From assembly GCF_900142915.1 (NCBI RefSeq), contig NZ_FRCM01000004.1:358471-422470 (forward strand): a stretch of 64,000 nt of DNA. The letters are read 5' to 3'. A model generated the notes under the pieces. It was given only the letters and a program-made list of their open reading frames with translations, was not told the origin of the DNA and made no database searches. Positions 43,191 to 51,365 of the stretch are shown here, one piece after another (position 1 is the stretch's first letter; every line of letters starts with the position of its first letter). Both the position numbers and the translations under genes were made by a program. Source of the stretch: Mucilaginibacter sp. OK098 (GTDB lineage Bacteria > Bacteroidota > Bacteroidia > Sphingobacteriales > Sphingobacteriaceae).

Positions 43191-43192
43191 CA

Positions 43193-43225
43193 TAAAAAAA
43201 GGCATCCATTTTTCAATGGATGCCT
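43193..43225 (-). terminator. Intrinsic terminator of the cold-shock gene
   Basis: On the minus strand AGGCATCCATT pairs with AATGGATGCCT (43200-43225) and is followed by seven T residues (43199-43193). It lies 25 bp after the csp stop codon. Confidence 0.85.
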
Positions 43226-43249
43226 GTACGTTTAATGATTATATTATAA

Positions 43250-43444
43250 TTAAATAACCTTTACATTTACCGCATTTAAGCCTTTTCTTCCGTTCTCTAC
43301 TTCAAACTCCACTTTATCATTTTCACGGATTTCATCGATTAGACCTGTTGAATGAACAAATACGTCCTGGCCACCAGCACTTGGTGTAATAAATCCAAAA
43401 CCTTTTGTTTCATTGAAAAATTTTACTGTTCCTTCTTTTTGCAT
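43250..43444 (-). CDS. cspA: Cold-shock domain protein
   Basis: The ATG at 43444 gives a 64-residue product starting MQKEGTVKFFNETKGFGFI; a longer frame from 43477 would add 11 residues not found in this family. RNP-1 (KGFGFI) and RNP-2 (VFVHST) RNA-binding motifs are complete and the protein ends ENGRKGLNAVNVKVI. It is a cytosolic RNA chaperone that destabilises secondary structure. The gene ends in its own intrinsic terminator and has about 360 bp of repeat-bearing DNA upstream, so long 5' leader regulation, as seen in other csp genes, is possible. Confidence 0.95.
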   Translation of the reverse strand: MQKEGTVKFFNETKGFGFITPSAGGQDVFVHSTGLIDEIRENDKVEFEVENGRKGLNAVNVKVI

Positions 43445-43804
43445 TATTTTATTTATTAAAGGCGCCAAGGTAGGCATAATTATCCATAAAGCAAGTGTTT
43501 GTTAGTCCGAAAGTCGGTAAAGTCAGTAAAGTCCGAAAGTAATCGCTGATTTTTATTGATTAAAATAACGAAGCCGATAGAGCCAAAACGTGGTGGATAA
43601 TTGGTGAGTTGGAATTATCCGGATCAGCGTAATCTTAACAATCAGCTAAAATCTGTGCTTCATCTTCCGTCTTCAGGACTTTATCGACTTTCAGACTTTT
43701 CCCAACTAATCTCTGGTCTCCAGCCTCTAATCTCTAATTATTAAATACTATTTTTGCCCGAAAACGATGCCTGTTATATAAACAGGGTCAGCTAATTTGT
43801 ATAA
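43445..43804. repeat. Gene-free region of dispersed repeats
   Basis: No coding frame is evident. The region contains GTCCGAAAGTCGG-type words at about 43503-43540 and again near 43665-43700, then CTAATCTCTGGTCTCC-type words at 43710-43740, which also occur at 28240-28275, 45290-45315 and 51300-51360. The promoter of csp and of the HAD gene must lie here. The sequence CTAATTTG at 43790-43797, close to the -7 consensus, may serve the HAD gene. Confidence 0.55.
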
Positions 43805-44461
43805 ATGAAGGCCTTTATTTTCGACCTTAACGGCACCATGATTGATGATATGACCTATCACACCAAAGCATGGCAAACTCTTTTAAATGATGAACTGGGT
43901 GGTAATTTTACCTGGGATGAAGTAAAACCGCAGATGTATGGAAAAAACCCCGAAGTGCTGGTAAGGATGTTTGGTCCCGACCGTTTTACTTTGGATGAGA
44001 TGAATCACCTATCGTTAGAAAAAGAAAAAAAATACCAGGTTGAATTTTTACCGCATCTAAAGCTTTTACCCGGCTTGAATGAATTTTTAGAAAACGCTTA
44101 TCAGCGGGGGATCCCTATGGCAATAGGTTCGGCCGCTATTCCTTTTAATATCGATTTCGTGTTGGATAACCTTAACATCAGGCATTATTTTAAAGCTATT
44201 GTGAGTGCGGACGACGTATTTTTAAGCAAGCCTCACCCCGAAACTTATTTAAAAGCGGCAGCCTTATTAAACACAACACCAACCGATTGTATAGTATTTG
44301 AAGATGTACCCAAGGGTGCTGAATCAGCGGAAAATGCGGGTATGAAAGCTGTGGTTATCACAACAACCCATCAACCGGAAGAATTTGATTACCTGCAAAA
44401 TGCATTATGCTTTGCAAAGGATTTTGAGGATGAAGTTGTGAAGAGCCTAATTGTTCTTTAG
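43805..44461 (+). CDS. HAD-family hydrolase resembling beta-phosphoglucomutase
   Basis: This 218-residue cytosolic protein has the HAD fold with a cap: motif 1 FDLNGTMIDDM (residues 7-17), the helical cap with WQTLLN, motif 2 PMAIGSAAIP, then motif 3 KPHPETYLKAA and motif 4 FEDVPKGAESA. It resembles beta-phosphoglucomutase and related sugar phosphate phosphatases. Motif 1 in the family is usually DxD, but here it is Asp7-Leu-Asn9, so the second acid is missing. That residue normally acts as acid/base, so activity could be altered. The neighbours are a csp gene and a lipoprotein gene. Confidence 0.87.
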   Translation: MKAFIFDLNGTMIDDMTYHTKAWQTLLNDELGGNFTWDEVKPQMYGKNPEVLVRMFGPDRFTLDEMNHLSLEKEKKYQVEFLPHLKLLPGLNEFLENAYQRGIPMAIGSAAIPFNIDFVLDNLNIRHYFKAIVSADDVFLSKPHPETYLKAAALLNTTPTDCIVFEDVPKGAESAENAGMKAVVITTTHQPEEFDYLQNALCFAKDFEDEVVKSLIVL

Positions 44462-44522
44462 CAAGCCAAATAATTATCAAGCGACCAAATATATTGTATA
44501 TTAGTGCGTTTTAGCCTATAAT

Positions 44523-45290
44523 ATGAACATTAAAAATCTACTAACGTTATTCGGTATTGGTGTATTATTTGCTTCATGCTCGCATGTTTATACACCTGCG
44601 CTTTATCACCAGGATATAGCTTATCAGCCAAAACCAACCTCGTTTGATACGGCCAAATCTTTAACCTATGTTTCCGCAGGGTTAGGCGCATATAACAATA
44701 CAAATTATAATGATTTTTTGGTAAGCGGGCAATTAAATGTAAGCCGCGGCCATGTTTTTGATAATTTCAACGTTGCCTATGGCGGTTTTGCTGTTTTTGG
44801 CGATTATCAGAATGGCTCAAATGATAAAACCAAGCCAAATTACTTTAGCGATAAATTTTTTGGAGCAGTAGGTGGCAGGTTTTCAGCCAATGCTTTTGTA
44901 ACAACAGGCAGAACAGATTTTAGGTTTATTGGTGTGGAAGCTGCTTACAGTCATGAGTTTGGAGCGTATGCCGATTTCAGGAAATCAATAAACGCACAGG
45001 GAGGCTATTATGTTGATCCCCGGACTGATTTGTTTTCTATTGGCTTAACAACGGAAGTGATCTTCCATAACCGCGATGACAATACTTTTCAGCATGGCAT
45101 CCGTGGCTTTTTAGGCACAACGGTTGGCCACAACAATTTGGATGATACCTATTATAGCAACCAGGATGCAACTACGAGGATGTTCCGCAAGATTTTCCCG
45201 AAAGCCAGCTACTTTATAACTTTTAAAAACTACTTCGGAACTTTTGAGGTTGGGAGCAATGTTTTTGTAAGATTTGGGTATAAGTTTTAG
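44523..45290 (+). CDS. Outer-membrane lipoprotein of unknown function
   Basis: I do not know this family. The 255-residue protein has a lipoprotein signal ending at Cys19 (LFASC), then a repetitive pattern of alternating polar and aromatic residues (SLTYVSAGLGAYN, DNFNVAYGGFAVFGDY, FDRFIGVEAAYSHEFGAYADFRK, DLFSIGLTTEVIFHNRDD) and a final aromatic VFVRFGYKF. This fits an outer-membrane beta-barrel or a beta-rich surface lipoprotein. The terminal Phe is usual for barrels recognised by BamA. It follows the HAD gene by 61 nt and ends in front of the double hairpin at 45323-45424. Confidence 0.72.
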   Translation: MNIKNLLTLFGIGVLFASCSHVYTPALYHQDIAYQPKPTSFDTAKSLTYVSAGLGAYNNTNYNDFLVSGQLNVSRGHVFDNFNVAYGGFAVFGDYQNGSNDKTKPNYFSDKFFGAVGGRFSANAFVTTGRTDFRFIGVEAAYSHEFGAYADFRKSINAQGGYYVDPRTDLFSIGLTTEVIFHNRDDNTFQHGIRGFLGTTVGHNNLDDTYYSNQDATTRMFRKIFPKASYFITFKNYFGTFEVGSNVFVRFGYKF

Positions 45291-45322
45291 GTTAGTGATT
45301 AGAGACTGGAGGTTAGATGCCC

Positions 45323-45424
45323 TTGTTGGTGTTGTCACCAACAAGTAGGATGAAGCCTTTGAATGAGTTATGCATTTGGATACACACCATAAGCATCATG
45401 TTTTGTTGGTGACAACACCAACAA
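45323..45424. repeat. Mirrored pair of TTGTTGGTG hairpins
   Basis: TTGTTGGTG-TTGT-CACCAACAA at 45323-45344 is itself a 9-bp hairpin, and its exact reverse complement TTGTTGGTGACAACACCAACAA lies at 45403-45424, 58 bp away. The two together could form a larger inverted structure. The place, between convergent genes, suits bidirectional termination, and the inverted ends also resemble a small non-autonomous mobile repeat. Confidence 0.75.
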
Positions 45425-45461
45425 AGGCGAAATGTCTCCTATATCTGATTCCTGCTTTTTA

Positions 45462-46178
45462 TTAAAGATTTTTGTGAATAGCTTTAGGTAAGATCCAAAA
45501 CAAAAACGCAATGATCCGCCAACGTTTGGTGATGTAAACTACATCCCTTTTATTTTTAATGGCTTTATAAATTTGGAGCGCAGCCTTTTCAACGGAGGCT
45601 ACCCAAAACAGATTCTCGCCTGCAGCCATAGCCGTATCAACAAAGCCCGGACGGAGATCGGTAATATAAATTGGCAGCTTTGTGCTTTTTGCTTTTTGCC
45701 TTAAACCTTCCAGGTAATTTATTTGATAAGCTTTTGATGCAAAATAGGCCGGAGCCTGCCTGCTTCCCCTGATACCGGCAATAGAAGTAATAGCTACAAA
45801 ATGGCCGAAGCTTTGCTTTTGGAAAAAATTAAAGGCCCAGTTTGCAATCGCTGTAAAACCTGCAACATTTAAGGTATTTATTTCCTGCTCAATTGTAGTA
45901 TCAAGCGCAGGGTTAATTTTCCCTGTTCCGGAGCTTAAAACCAGCAGGTCCAATCCTCCAAGCTCATCAGTTAGTTGCTTTAATTTTAGCGGTACTGCGG
46001 CAATATCAGTCACATCAAAAACAGACACAATAAATTGTTCGGGGTTGGAGGCCTGCAGATTCAGCAACAGCTGATCCCTCCTGCCGGTTATGCCAACTTT
46101 GTAACCATTGGCAGCCAGCAGAACAGCAAGCTGATGGCCAATACCGGATGAAGCGCCTACAACTATTGCTTTTTTCAT
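45462..46178 (-). CDS. Short-chain dehydrogenase/reductase
   Basis: The ATG at 46178 (MKKAIVVGASSGIGHQLA) is preferred to a TTG at 46184. The 238-residue protein has the SDR nucleotide-binding motif GASSGIG, the NxG-like LVLSSGTG and catalytic YFASKAYQ (Tyr and Lys, YxxxK) near residues 152-156 with a Ser at about 140 (ITSIAGIRG). It is a cytosolic NAD(P)-dependent oxidoreductase of the classical type; substrate unknown. A C-terminal hydrophobic-basic segment follows (IAFLFWILPKAIHKNL). It begins 24 nt after lysA and may be co-transcribed. Confidence 0.9.
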   Translation of the reverse strand: MKKAIVVGASSGIGHQLAVLLAANGYKVGITGRRDQLLLNLQASNPEQFIVSVFDVTDIAAVPLKLKQLTDELGGLDLLVLSSGTGKINPALDTTIEQEINTLNVAGFTAIANWAFNFFQKQSFGHFVAITSIAGIRGSRQAPAYFASKAYQINYLEGLRQKAKSTKLPIYITDLRPGFVDTAMAAGENLFWVASVEKAALQIYKAIKNKRDVVYITKRWRIIAFLFWILPKAIHKNL

Positions 46179-46207
46179 GCTCAATAAACTGTTAAGTTGT
46201 TAATTTA

Positions 46208-47419
46208 TTACTCTTCCGAGTAAACACTTCCTACCCTGTCTCTTAAGTTATATCCCGAGGCCATTACTTCTCCGTAAGCGCCCGCAGTACGAACAGCTAT
46301 CAGATCACCCCTAAATGATTCCGGCAGATCCACATCCTTCTGAAAACAATCAGTGCTTTCACAAATCGGGCCAACTACATCGTATTTATAGATTTGAGAC
46401 ACGAGATTTGAGATTTGAGATTCTTCACTTTCGGACTTTCCGACTTCCGGACTTTCGGACTTCCTACTCAAATTCTCTATCAAATGATAAGCCTGGTAAA
46501 GCATCGGGCGGATCAGTTCAGTCATCCCGGCATCTAAAACAAGAAAGTTTTTCTTTTGACCATTTTTAACATAAAGTACTCTTGAAATCAATGATGCACT
46601 TTGGCCAACCAATGCCCTGCCTAATTCAAAATGAACTTCCTGGCCTGGTTTCACATTCAAAAACTGTTTAAAAACTTTAAAGTAGCTTTCAAAATCACTG
46701 ATGCTGTTGGTATCGGGGTTTTGGTAATCAATACCGAGTCCACCGCCGGTATTCAGCACCTTTATGGTAAAGCCGCGGTCTTCAAACCAATCCTGGATCT
46801 CGTTAATACGGGTACAAAGATTTTTGTAAACCTCCATATCCGTAATTTGTGAGCCAATATGAAAATGGATGCCTAAAAATTGCAGGTTAGGGCAGTTACG
46901 CAGCGCCTCAGCCACTTCAGGAAGTTGCCAGGTGTTAATGCCGAATTTATTTTCATCAAGCCCGGTAGTTATAAAATGATGTGTATGAGCGTCAACATTC
47001 GGGTTGATGCGGATAGCAATTTTGGCAATCTTGTTTTTGGCTTTAGCCAGGTCGTTTATAACGATCAGTTCCTGAACCGATTCGGCGTTAAAGCAAAAGA
47101 TATCCTCGTCAAGGGCAAGGTTTATTTCTTTGTCTGATTTACCCACACCTGCAAAAACCACATTTTCTTTACCAAAGTTATGTGCAATAGCAGCCTTCAC
47201 TTCATTACCGCTAACACAATCGGCCCCAAAACCATACTCCCTGATAATATCCAGAACCTTTGGATTAAAATTGGCCTTCATAGCGTAATGCACATGAAAC
47301 CCATATTTTGATGATGCAGTACGGCAAGCCTCTAATGTTTGGCGCAAAACATCAAGGTGATAGTAATAGAAGGGTGTTTCTAATTGCTGAAAACGAGTTA
47401 TGGTATTTGTATTGAACAT
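46208..47419 (-). CDS. lysA: Diaminopimelate decarboxylase with an in-frame repeat insert
   Basis: This PLP enzyme makes lysine from meso-diaminopimelate. The 403 residues show the alanine-racemase-type barrel with Lys48 (HYAMKANFN) holding PLP, the HIGSQI and GGGLGIDY loops, GRALVGQSASL and Cys353 (GPICESTDCF) at the active site of the dimer. The extra 26-residue segment 318-343 (SRKSESPEVGKSESEESQIS and following) is coded by dispersed repeat words and is not expected in the family; it lies between YHLIENL and KYDVVGP. Active-site residues are intact, so the enzyme may still work. It is upstream of lysC, separated by 135 nt of repeat-bearing DNA. Confidence 0.93.
   Translation of the reverse strand: MFNTNTITRFQQLETPFYYYHLDVLRQTLEACRTASSKYGFHVHYAMKANFNPKVLDIIREYGFGADCVSGNEVKAAIAHNFGKENVVFAGVGKSDKEINLALDEDIFCFNAESVQELIVINDLAKAKNKIAKIAIRINPNVDAHTHHFITTGLDENKFGINTWQLPEVAEALRNCPNLQFLGIHFHIGSQITDMEVYKNLCTRINEIQDWFEDRGFTIKVLNTGGGLGIDYQNPDTNSISDFESYFKVFKQFLNVKPGQEVHFELGRALVGQSASLISRVLYVKNGQKKNFLVLDAGMTELIRPMLYQAYHLIENLSRKSESPEVGKSESEESQISNLVSQIYKYDVVGPICESTDCFQKDVDLPESFRGDLIAVRTAGAYGEVMASGYNLRDRVGSVYSEE
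46391..46468. repeat. Dispersed repeat inserted in lysA
   Basis: This 78-bp stretch holds TTTCGGACTTTCCGACTTCC and GATTTGAGATTTGAGATT words like those of intergenic repeats elsewhere in the window. It codes for residues 318-343 of LysA without stop or frame change. Confidence 0.75.
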
Positions 47420-47554
47420 CTTTTATCTTATTTATTGGGAGGATATTGAATTGCAAGCTGATCTGTGTAGCTCAAAGTTTGCTTCGTACCCCGCAATGAC
47501 GCATGGTAAATTATAAATTAAAAAAATCCGAAATCGAAATTCCGACTTCCGAAA

Positions 47555-48865
47555 TTAAAACAGCCTGTTATGTAAACTTCTTAGTATTTCCACCTTATCA
47601 CCGGTGCTGATCAGTAACGACATGTTGTGATCGCTGCCACCATATGAGATCATCCGGATAGGGATGTGTTTTACGGCTTCCAGCACACGGGCGGCATAGC
47701 CATGTTTTTCGGCCCCAAAATCGCCTACTACGCAAATAATGGTTTGATCTGTATCAATGTCAACTGTACCGAAAGCTAAAAGCTCATTTTTTATATCTTC
47801 CAGGTAAGTTGTATCATCAATTGTTAATGATACGGCAACCTCCGAAGTGGTGATCATATCAATTGATGTTTTATAGCGCTCAAAAACCTCAAAAATGCGG
47901 CGTAAAAAGCCATGGGCTAAAAGCATCCGGCTCGACTGGATCTTGATAGCTGTAATATCATCTTTGGCAGCTATTGACTTGATCCCGTCTTTCTGGCTGG
48001 CATCTGATATCAAAGTTCCCTGGGCATCAGGCTCCATCGTATTCAGAAGCCTAACCGGGATCTTATATTTTTGAGCAGGGAATACGCTTTGCGGATGAAG
48101 GATCTTCGCACCGAAATAAGCAAGCTCTGCCGCTTCATCAAACGAAAGCTGCGCTATGGGCTTTGTGCCTTTAACAATCCGCGGATCGTTATTGTGCATC
48201 CCGTCAATATCCGTCCAGATCTGCACCTCTTCACTGCGGATGCCCGCCCCTATTAATGATGCAGTGTAATCGCTGCCGCCACGGCGCAGGTTATCAATCT
48301 CGCCAAAGCTGTTGCGGCAGATATAGCCTTGTGTAATAAATAAATTATTGTCAGGGTATTTATCCAGCAAAGGCGTTAAGTGAGTGGTTATGTAATCAAC
48401 AATCGGCTCGCTATCCTCGTCTGTCTTCATAAAATCAAGTGCAGGCAGCAATACCGACTGCACACCGATCTCTTTCAGATAAACATGGTATAAGGTTGTT
48501 GAAAGCAGTTCGCCCTGTGCCAGTATCACCTTTTGTTCAATTGATGTAAACAGGTCGTTGGCCAGGTTGCTAAGTAATGCAAAGTGGTAATCAATAACTT
48601 CTTTACCCTGTTCTAAGTATTCAGGATTAGCAAATAATTTCCTTATAAAACTTTCGTATTTATCCTTTAGGGCCGCTATAAGGGTTGATGCTTTACTTTT
48701 ATTTCCTTCCAGGTAAGCATTTCCTATTTCAACCAAACTGTTTGTTGTACCGGATACGGCTGATAATACCACGATCTGCCTTTGGGCCGGATCAATAATA
48801 TCCAGCAGTTTTTTCATCCTTTCAGGACTCCCTACAGATGTTCCGCCAAATTTTAAAACCTTCAT
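47555..48865 (-). CDS. lysC: Aspartate kinase
   Basis: The ATG at 48865 (MKVLKFGGTSVGSPERM) is preferred; the frame from 48886 adds seven residues. The 436-residue protein phosphorylates aspartate, the first step to lysine, threonine and methionine. The kinase core has KFGGTSVG and RGGSDYTASLIGAGI with DID-type WTDIDGM; two ACT domains follow (about 300-436, with SSRMLLAHGFLRRIFEVFERYKTSIDMITTSEVAV and YGGSDHNMSLLI), so feedback control by lysine or threonine is likely. It is a stand-alone kinase with no homoserine dehydrogenase domain. It precedes lysA on the same strand. Confidence 0.95.
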   Translation of the reverse strand: MKVLKFGGTSVGSPERMKKLLDIIDPAQRQIVVLSAVSGTTNSLVEIGNAYLEGNKSKASTLIAALKDKYESFIRKLFANPEYLEQGKEVIDYHFALLSNLANDLFTSIEQKVILAQGELLSTTLYHVYLKEIGVQSVLLPALDFMKTDEDSEPIVDYITTHLTPLLDKYPDNNLFITQGYICRNSFGEIDNLRRGGSDYTASLIGAGIRSEEVQIWTDIDGMHNNDPRIVKGTKPIAQLSFDEAAELAYFGAKILHPQSVFPAQKYKIPVRLLNTMEPDAQGTLISDASQKDGIKSIAAKDDITAIKIQSSRMLLAHGFLRRIFEVFERYKTSIDMITTSEVAVSLTIDDTTYLEDIKNELLAFGTVDIDTDQTIICVVGDFGAEKHGYAARVLEAVKHIPIRMISYGGSDHNMSLLISTGDKVEILRSLHNRLF

Positions 48866-49084
48866 TTTTATTCCTCTTAACCACAAATTGACTGCTATTA
48901 TTCTATCAATTTTGAGGCGCTAAAAATAAGATTTTAAACCGTTTATAGCTATAGGTAAGCGAAATAAAGTTTGGAACCTGTACATTGAAAGCTCTTAACG
49001 CCAAAGAATATATTGCAATAAATATAAATGGCATTAGTAAATAGTACAATTTGTTTTATCAAATATAAATCATTCATTTTTACT

Positions 49085-49092
49085 TAACTTTG
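49085..49092 (+). promoter_or_regulatory. -7 promoter box of the antitoxin gene
   Basis: TAACTTTG is an exact TAnnTTTG match. It ends three bases before the ATG at 49096, so the mRNA would start at or within the start codon. Confidence 0.5.
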
Positions 49093-49095
49093 AAT

Positions 49096-49302
49096 ATGAA
49101 AGTATTACTGGACATACAGGATAACAAGGCGCATCACCTAATGGAGGTACTGAAAGGTTTATCGTATGTAAAAACGCAAACACTTACTCCATATAAAGCC
49201 AAAGTACTGGAAGACGTTAAAGAAGCTGTGGAGGAAATGAAATTAATTAAAGCGGGTAAGCTAAAAGCGAGAAACGCAGAAGACTTATTTAATGAGCTAT
49301 AA
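49096..49302 (+). CDS. Antitoxin component of a RelE/ParE-type pair
   Basis: The ATG at 49096 is taken; a TTG at 49090 is in the promoter box. The 68-residue protein is mostly helical and charged (KVLLDIQDNKAHHLMEVLKGLS, then EDVKEAVEEMKLIKAGKLKARNAEDLFNEL), a size and style of RelB/Phd-like antitoxins. It overlaps the toxin gene by 11 nt, the normal arrangement for co-translation in these modules. I see no known DNA-binding motif, so family assignment rests mainly on position. Confidence 0.75.
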   Translation: MKVLLDIQDNKAHHLMEVLKGLSYVKTQTLTPYKAKVLEDVKEAVEEMKLIKAGKLKARNAEDLFNEL

Positions 49303-49621
49303 GGTAAAAATCACGCCCAAGTTTGAGAAAGAGTTAAAACGTTTGGCTAAAAAATACCCTTCGATTAGAATTGAGTACCCTGAACTAGTCAACAGCCTTA
49401 AAGAAAACCCAACTCAAGGGGTATCAATTGGCAATAATTGTTATAAAATAAGGTTATCAATTACTTCAAAAGGAAAAGGGAAATCGGGTGGAGCCAGAGT
49501 CATTGCCTGCTTACAAATTTTAGATACAGTGGTTTACCTCTTAACAATTTATGACAAAAGCGATCAGGAAAATATACCCGCAAAAGAACTCGCTGAGCTT
49601 TTAAGATACATATCTGAGTAA
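49292..49621 (+). CDS. RelE/ParE-family toxin
   Basis: The 109-residue protein starts KVKITPKFEKELKRLAKKYPSIRIEYPELV, a ParE/RelE-like opening, then GNNCYKIRLSITSKGKGKSGGARVIACLQ and VVYLLTIYDKSDQENIPAKELAELLR. The fold would be a four-strand sheet with two N-terminal helices that cleaves mRNA in the ribosome (RelE) or poisons gyrase (ParE). The C-terminal conserved catalytic residues cannot be assigned. Its start overlaps the antitoxin stop by 11 nt. It is likely a type II toxin-antitoxin module, possibly an inserted accessory island. Confidence 0.85.
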   Translation: MSYKVKITPKFEKELKRLAKKYPSIRIEYPELVNSLKENPTQGVSIGNNCYKIRLSITSKGKGKSGGARVIACLQILDTVVYLLTIYDKSDQENIPAKELAELLRYISE

Positions 49622-49874
49622 GTCTTCTTCAAAATCTATCTTAATATAATTTACCTAACTTTTGCTTTTACACTGCTAACCGGAGCTGGCGTCTTAACAG
49701 CACTACCCGTTCAATCATTAAGCTTCTGCACCCTTTCCGAAAAAAGTAAATAGCATCTTATGGAAAGCTGTATAAGACCATTGGTTATATAAAATGCACG
49801 GTTGGTTAGCCTAAAGATCCGGCGAGATAAAAGAAATACTTTTTCGAGTGTGCTCCACCTTTTCTGAATTTTTA
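49622..49874. other. Gene-free stretch before the fucosidase
   Basis: No gene, strong hairpin or repeat word from the other families is visible here. The fucosidase promoter box lies at its right edge. Confidence 0.5.
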
Positions 49875-49882
49875 TAGATTTG
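49875..49882 (+). promoter_or_regulatory. -7 promoter box of the fucosidase gene
   Basis: TAGATTTG is an exact TAnnTTTG match. It ends four bases before the ATG at 49887, a spacing that predicts a leaderless mRNA. Confidence 0.5.
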
Positions 49883-49886
49883 AAAC

Positions 49887-51296
49887 ATGAATAAAAAACT
49901 GGTAATTTTTATACTTATTTTTTCTTTTGGGTATTTATATACTGCTAATGCCCAACCTGCTGCTTCATCAAAAACCGGACTTCCGCTTGCACAGCTTCAG
50001 CAGCAATTTGTTGACCTTCGTTTTGGAATGTTTATCCATTTTAACATTCCAACCTATATGAACCAGGATTGGCCCGATCCGGATGCATCACCATCTATAT
50101 TTAATCCCACAAAATTAAACTGCGATCAGTGGGCCAAAGCGGCTAAATCTGCCAATATGAGCTATGGCTGTTTAACAACCAAGCACCATAGCGGTTTCTG
50201 CATTTGGGATACCAAAACAACCGACTATAATGTAATGAACAGCCCCTTAAAAAAGGATGTGGTACGGGAGTTTACAGATGCTTTTAGAAAAAACGGCTTA
50301 AAAGTGATGTTATATTATTCCATACTGGATACACACCACCGCCTGCGCCCCAATATGATAAACCGCAAGCATATTGATATGGTGAAAGCCCAGATAACCG
50401 AGCTATTGAGCAATTACGGTGAAATTTCTGCCCTGATAATTGATGGATGGGATGCGCCATGGTCGCGCATCAGCTATGATGATATCCCGTTTGAAGATAT
50501 TTATAAGCTGATAAAATCATTACAGCCAAACTGCGTGTTGATGGATCTGAACGGCGCCAAATACCCGGCTGAAGGCTTATATTACAGTGATATAAAAACT
50601 TACGAAATGGGTGCAGGTCAGCGTGTATCAAAAGAAAGCAACCGCATGCCTGCTTTGGCTTGCTTGCCTATTCAAAAAGCATGGTTCTGGAAAACAACCT
50701 TCCCTACCGAACCGGTTAAGGATGCGGCGAAACTGGTTAACGAAACCATTATCCCTTTAAACAATGTTGATTGTAATTTTATATTGAATGTAGCGCCAAA
50801 CCGCGACGGCTTATTTGATGATAACGCACTGGCAGCATTAAAAGAGATCGGTAAATTGTGGCATAATGAAGGTCCGGTTAAAAAGCTGCCCGAACTGGAT
50901 GCCCCTATCATTTCAACAAACATTGCCAAAAAACAGCCGTCAAGCTCAAGCTGGGCCGATGACAGCAACATAATGGACCAGGCTAATGATGATGACTTCA
51001 CAACTTCATGGATCTCAAACCCTACTGTTGAGAAACCCTGGTATGAAATAGATTTTGACCGAGACAAAGCTTTTAACGCCATCAGCATTGCTGAAGAGAA
51101 GGCCAATATCAGTAATTATCGCCTGGAATATTTTTCAAATGGCCAATGGAAACCCTTATTTAATGGCGAAAACAGCAAACGCGTAAAAGTTAACCGTTTT
51201 GACAGGGTTTGGGGCAGCAAAGTAAGGATGTGGATAGATAAATCAGATCGCCAGGCATCAATTGCTGAGTTTGGAGTTTATGATGAGGCGCGTTAG
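49887..51296 (+). CDS. GH29 alpha-L-fucosidase with C-terminal discoidin-like domain
   Basis: The 469-residue enzyme has a signal peptide (ending ANAQ) and a GH29 TIM barrel: LRFGMFIHFNIPTYMNQDWP, TTKHHSGFCIWDTKTTDYNV and Asp186 in SALIIDGWDAPW, the predicted nucleophile. A C-terminal domain (about 340-465) resembles an F5/8 type C/CBM32 module (WYEIDFDRDKAFNAISIAEEKA), which often binds sugars. It removes alpha-L-fucose from glycans, periplasmic or surface located. It has its own promoter box at 49875. No polysaccharide-utilisation locus partner is adjacent. Confidence 0.92.
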   Translation: MNKKLVIFILIFSFGYLYTANAQPAASSKTGLPLAQLQQQFVDLRFGMFIHFNIPTYMNQDWPDPDASPSIFNPTKLNCDQWAKAAKSANMSYGCLTTKHHSGFCIWDTKTTDYNVMNSPLKKDVVREFTDAFRKNGLKVMLYYSILDTHHRLRPNMINRKHIDMVKAQITELLSNYGEISALIIDGWDAPWSRISYDDIPFEDIYKLIKSLQPNCVLMDLNGAKYPAEGLYYSDIKTYEMGAGQRVSKESNRMPALACLPIQKAWFWKTTFPTEPVKDAAKLVNETIIPLNNVDCNFILNVAPNRDGLFDDNALAALKEIGKLWHNEGPVKKLPELDAPIISTNIAKKQPSSSSWADDSNIMDQANDDDFTTSWISNPTVEKPWYEIDFDRDKAFNAISIAEEKANISNYRLEYFSNGQWKPLFNGENSKRVKVNRFDRVWGSKVRMWIDKSDRQASIAEFGVYDEAR

Positions 51297-51365
51297 TGAT
51301 TAGAGGTTAGAGATCAGTTGGATTTTTTTAAATGCCGGTAAAACTGGTCTCTAATTTCTAATTAA
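51297..51365. repeat. TAGAGATTAGAGA-type dispersed repeat
   Basis: Words such as GATTAGAGGTTAGAGATCAG and GGTCTCTAATTTCTAATTA lie directly after the fucosidase stop. The same family occurs at 28240-28275, 43710-43740 and 45290-45315, always at gene borders. Confidence 0.6.

Noticed and set aside
43022..43216. Minus-strand frame starting in the YtxH gene region
   Set aside because: It lies on a dispersed inverted repeat and has low-quality amino-acid content; the repeat explains it.
49887..51296. Fucosidase as part of a polysaccharide-utilisation locus
   Set aside because: No susC/susD-type genes or other glycan enzymes flank it; neighbours are a toxin-antitoxin pair and a polyketide synthase set.
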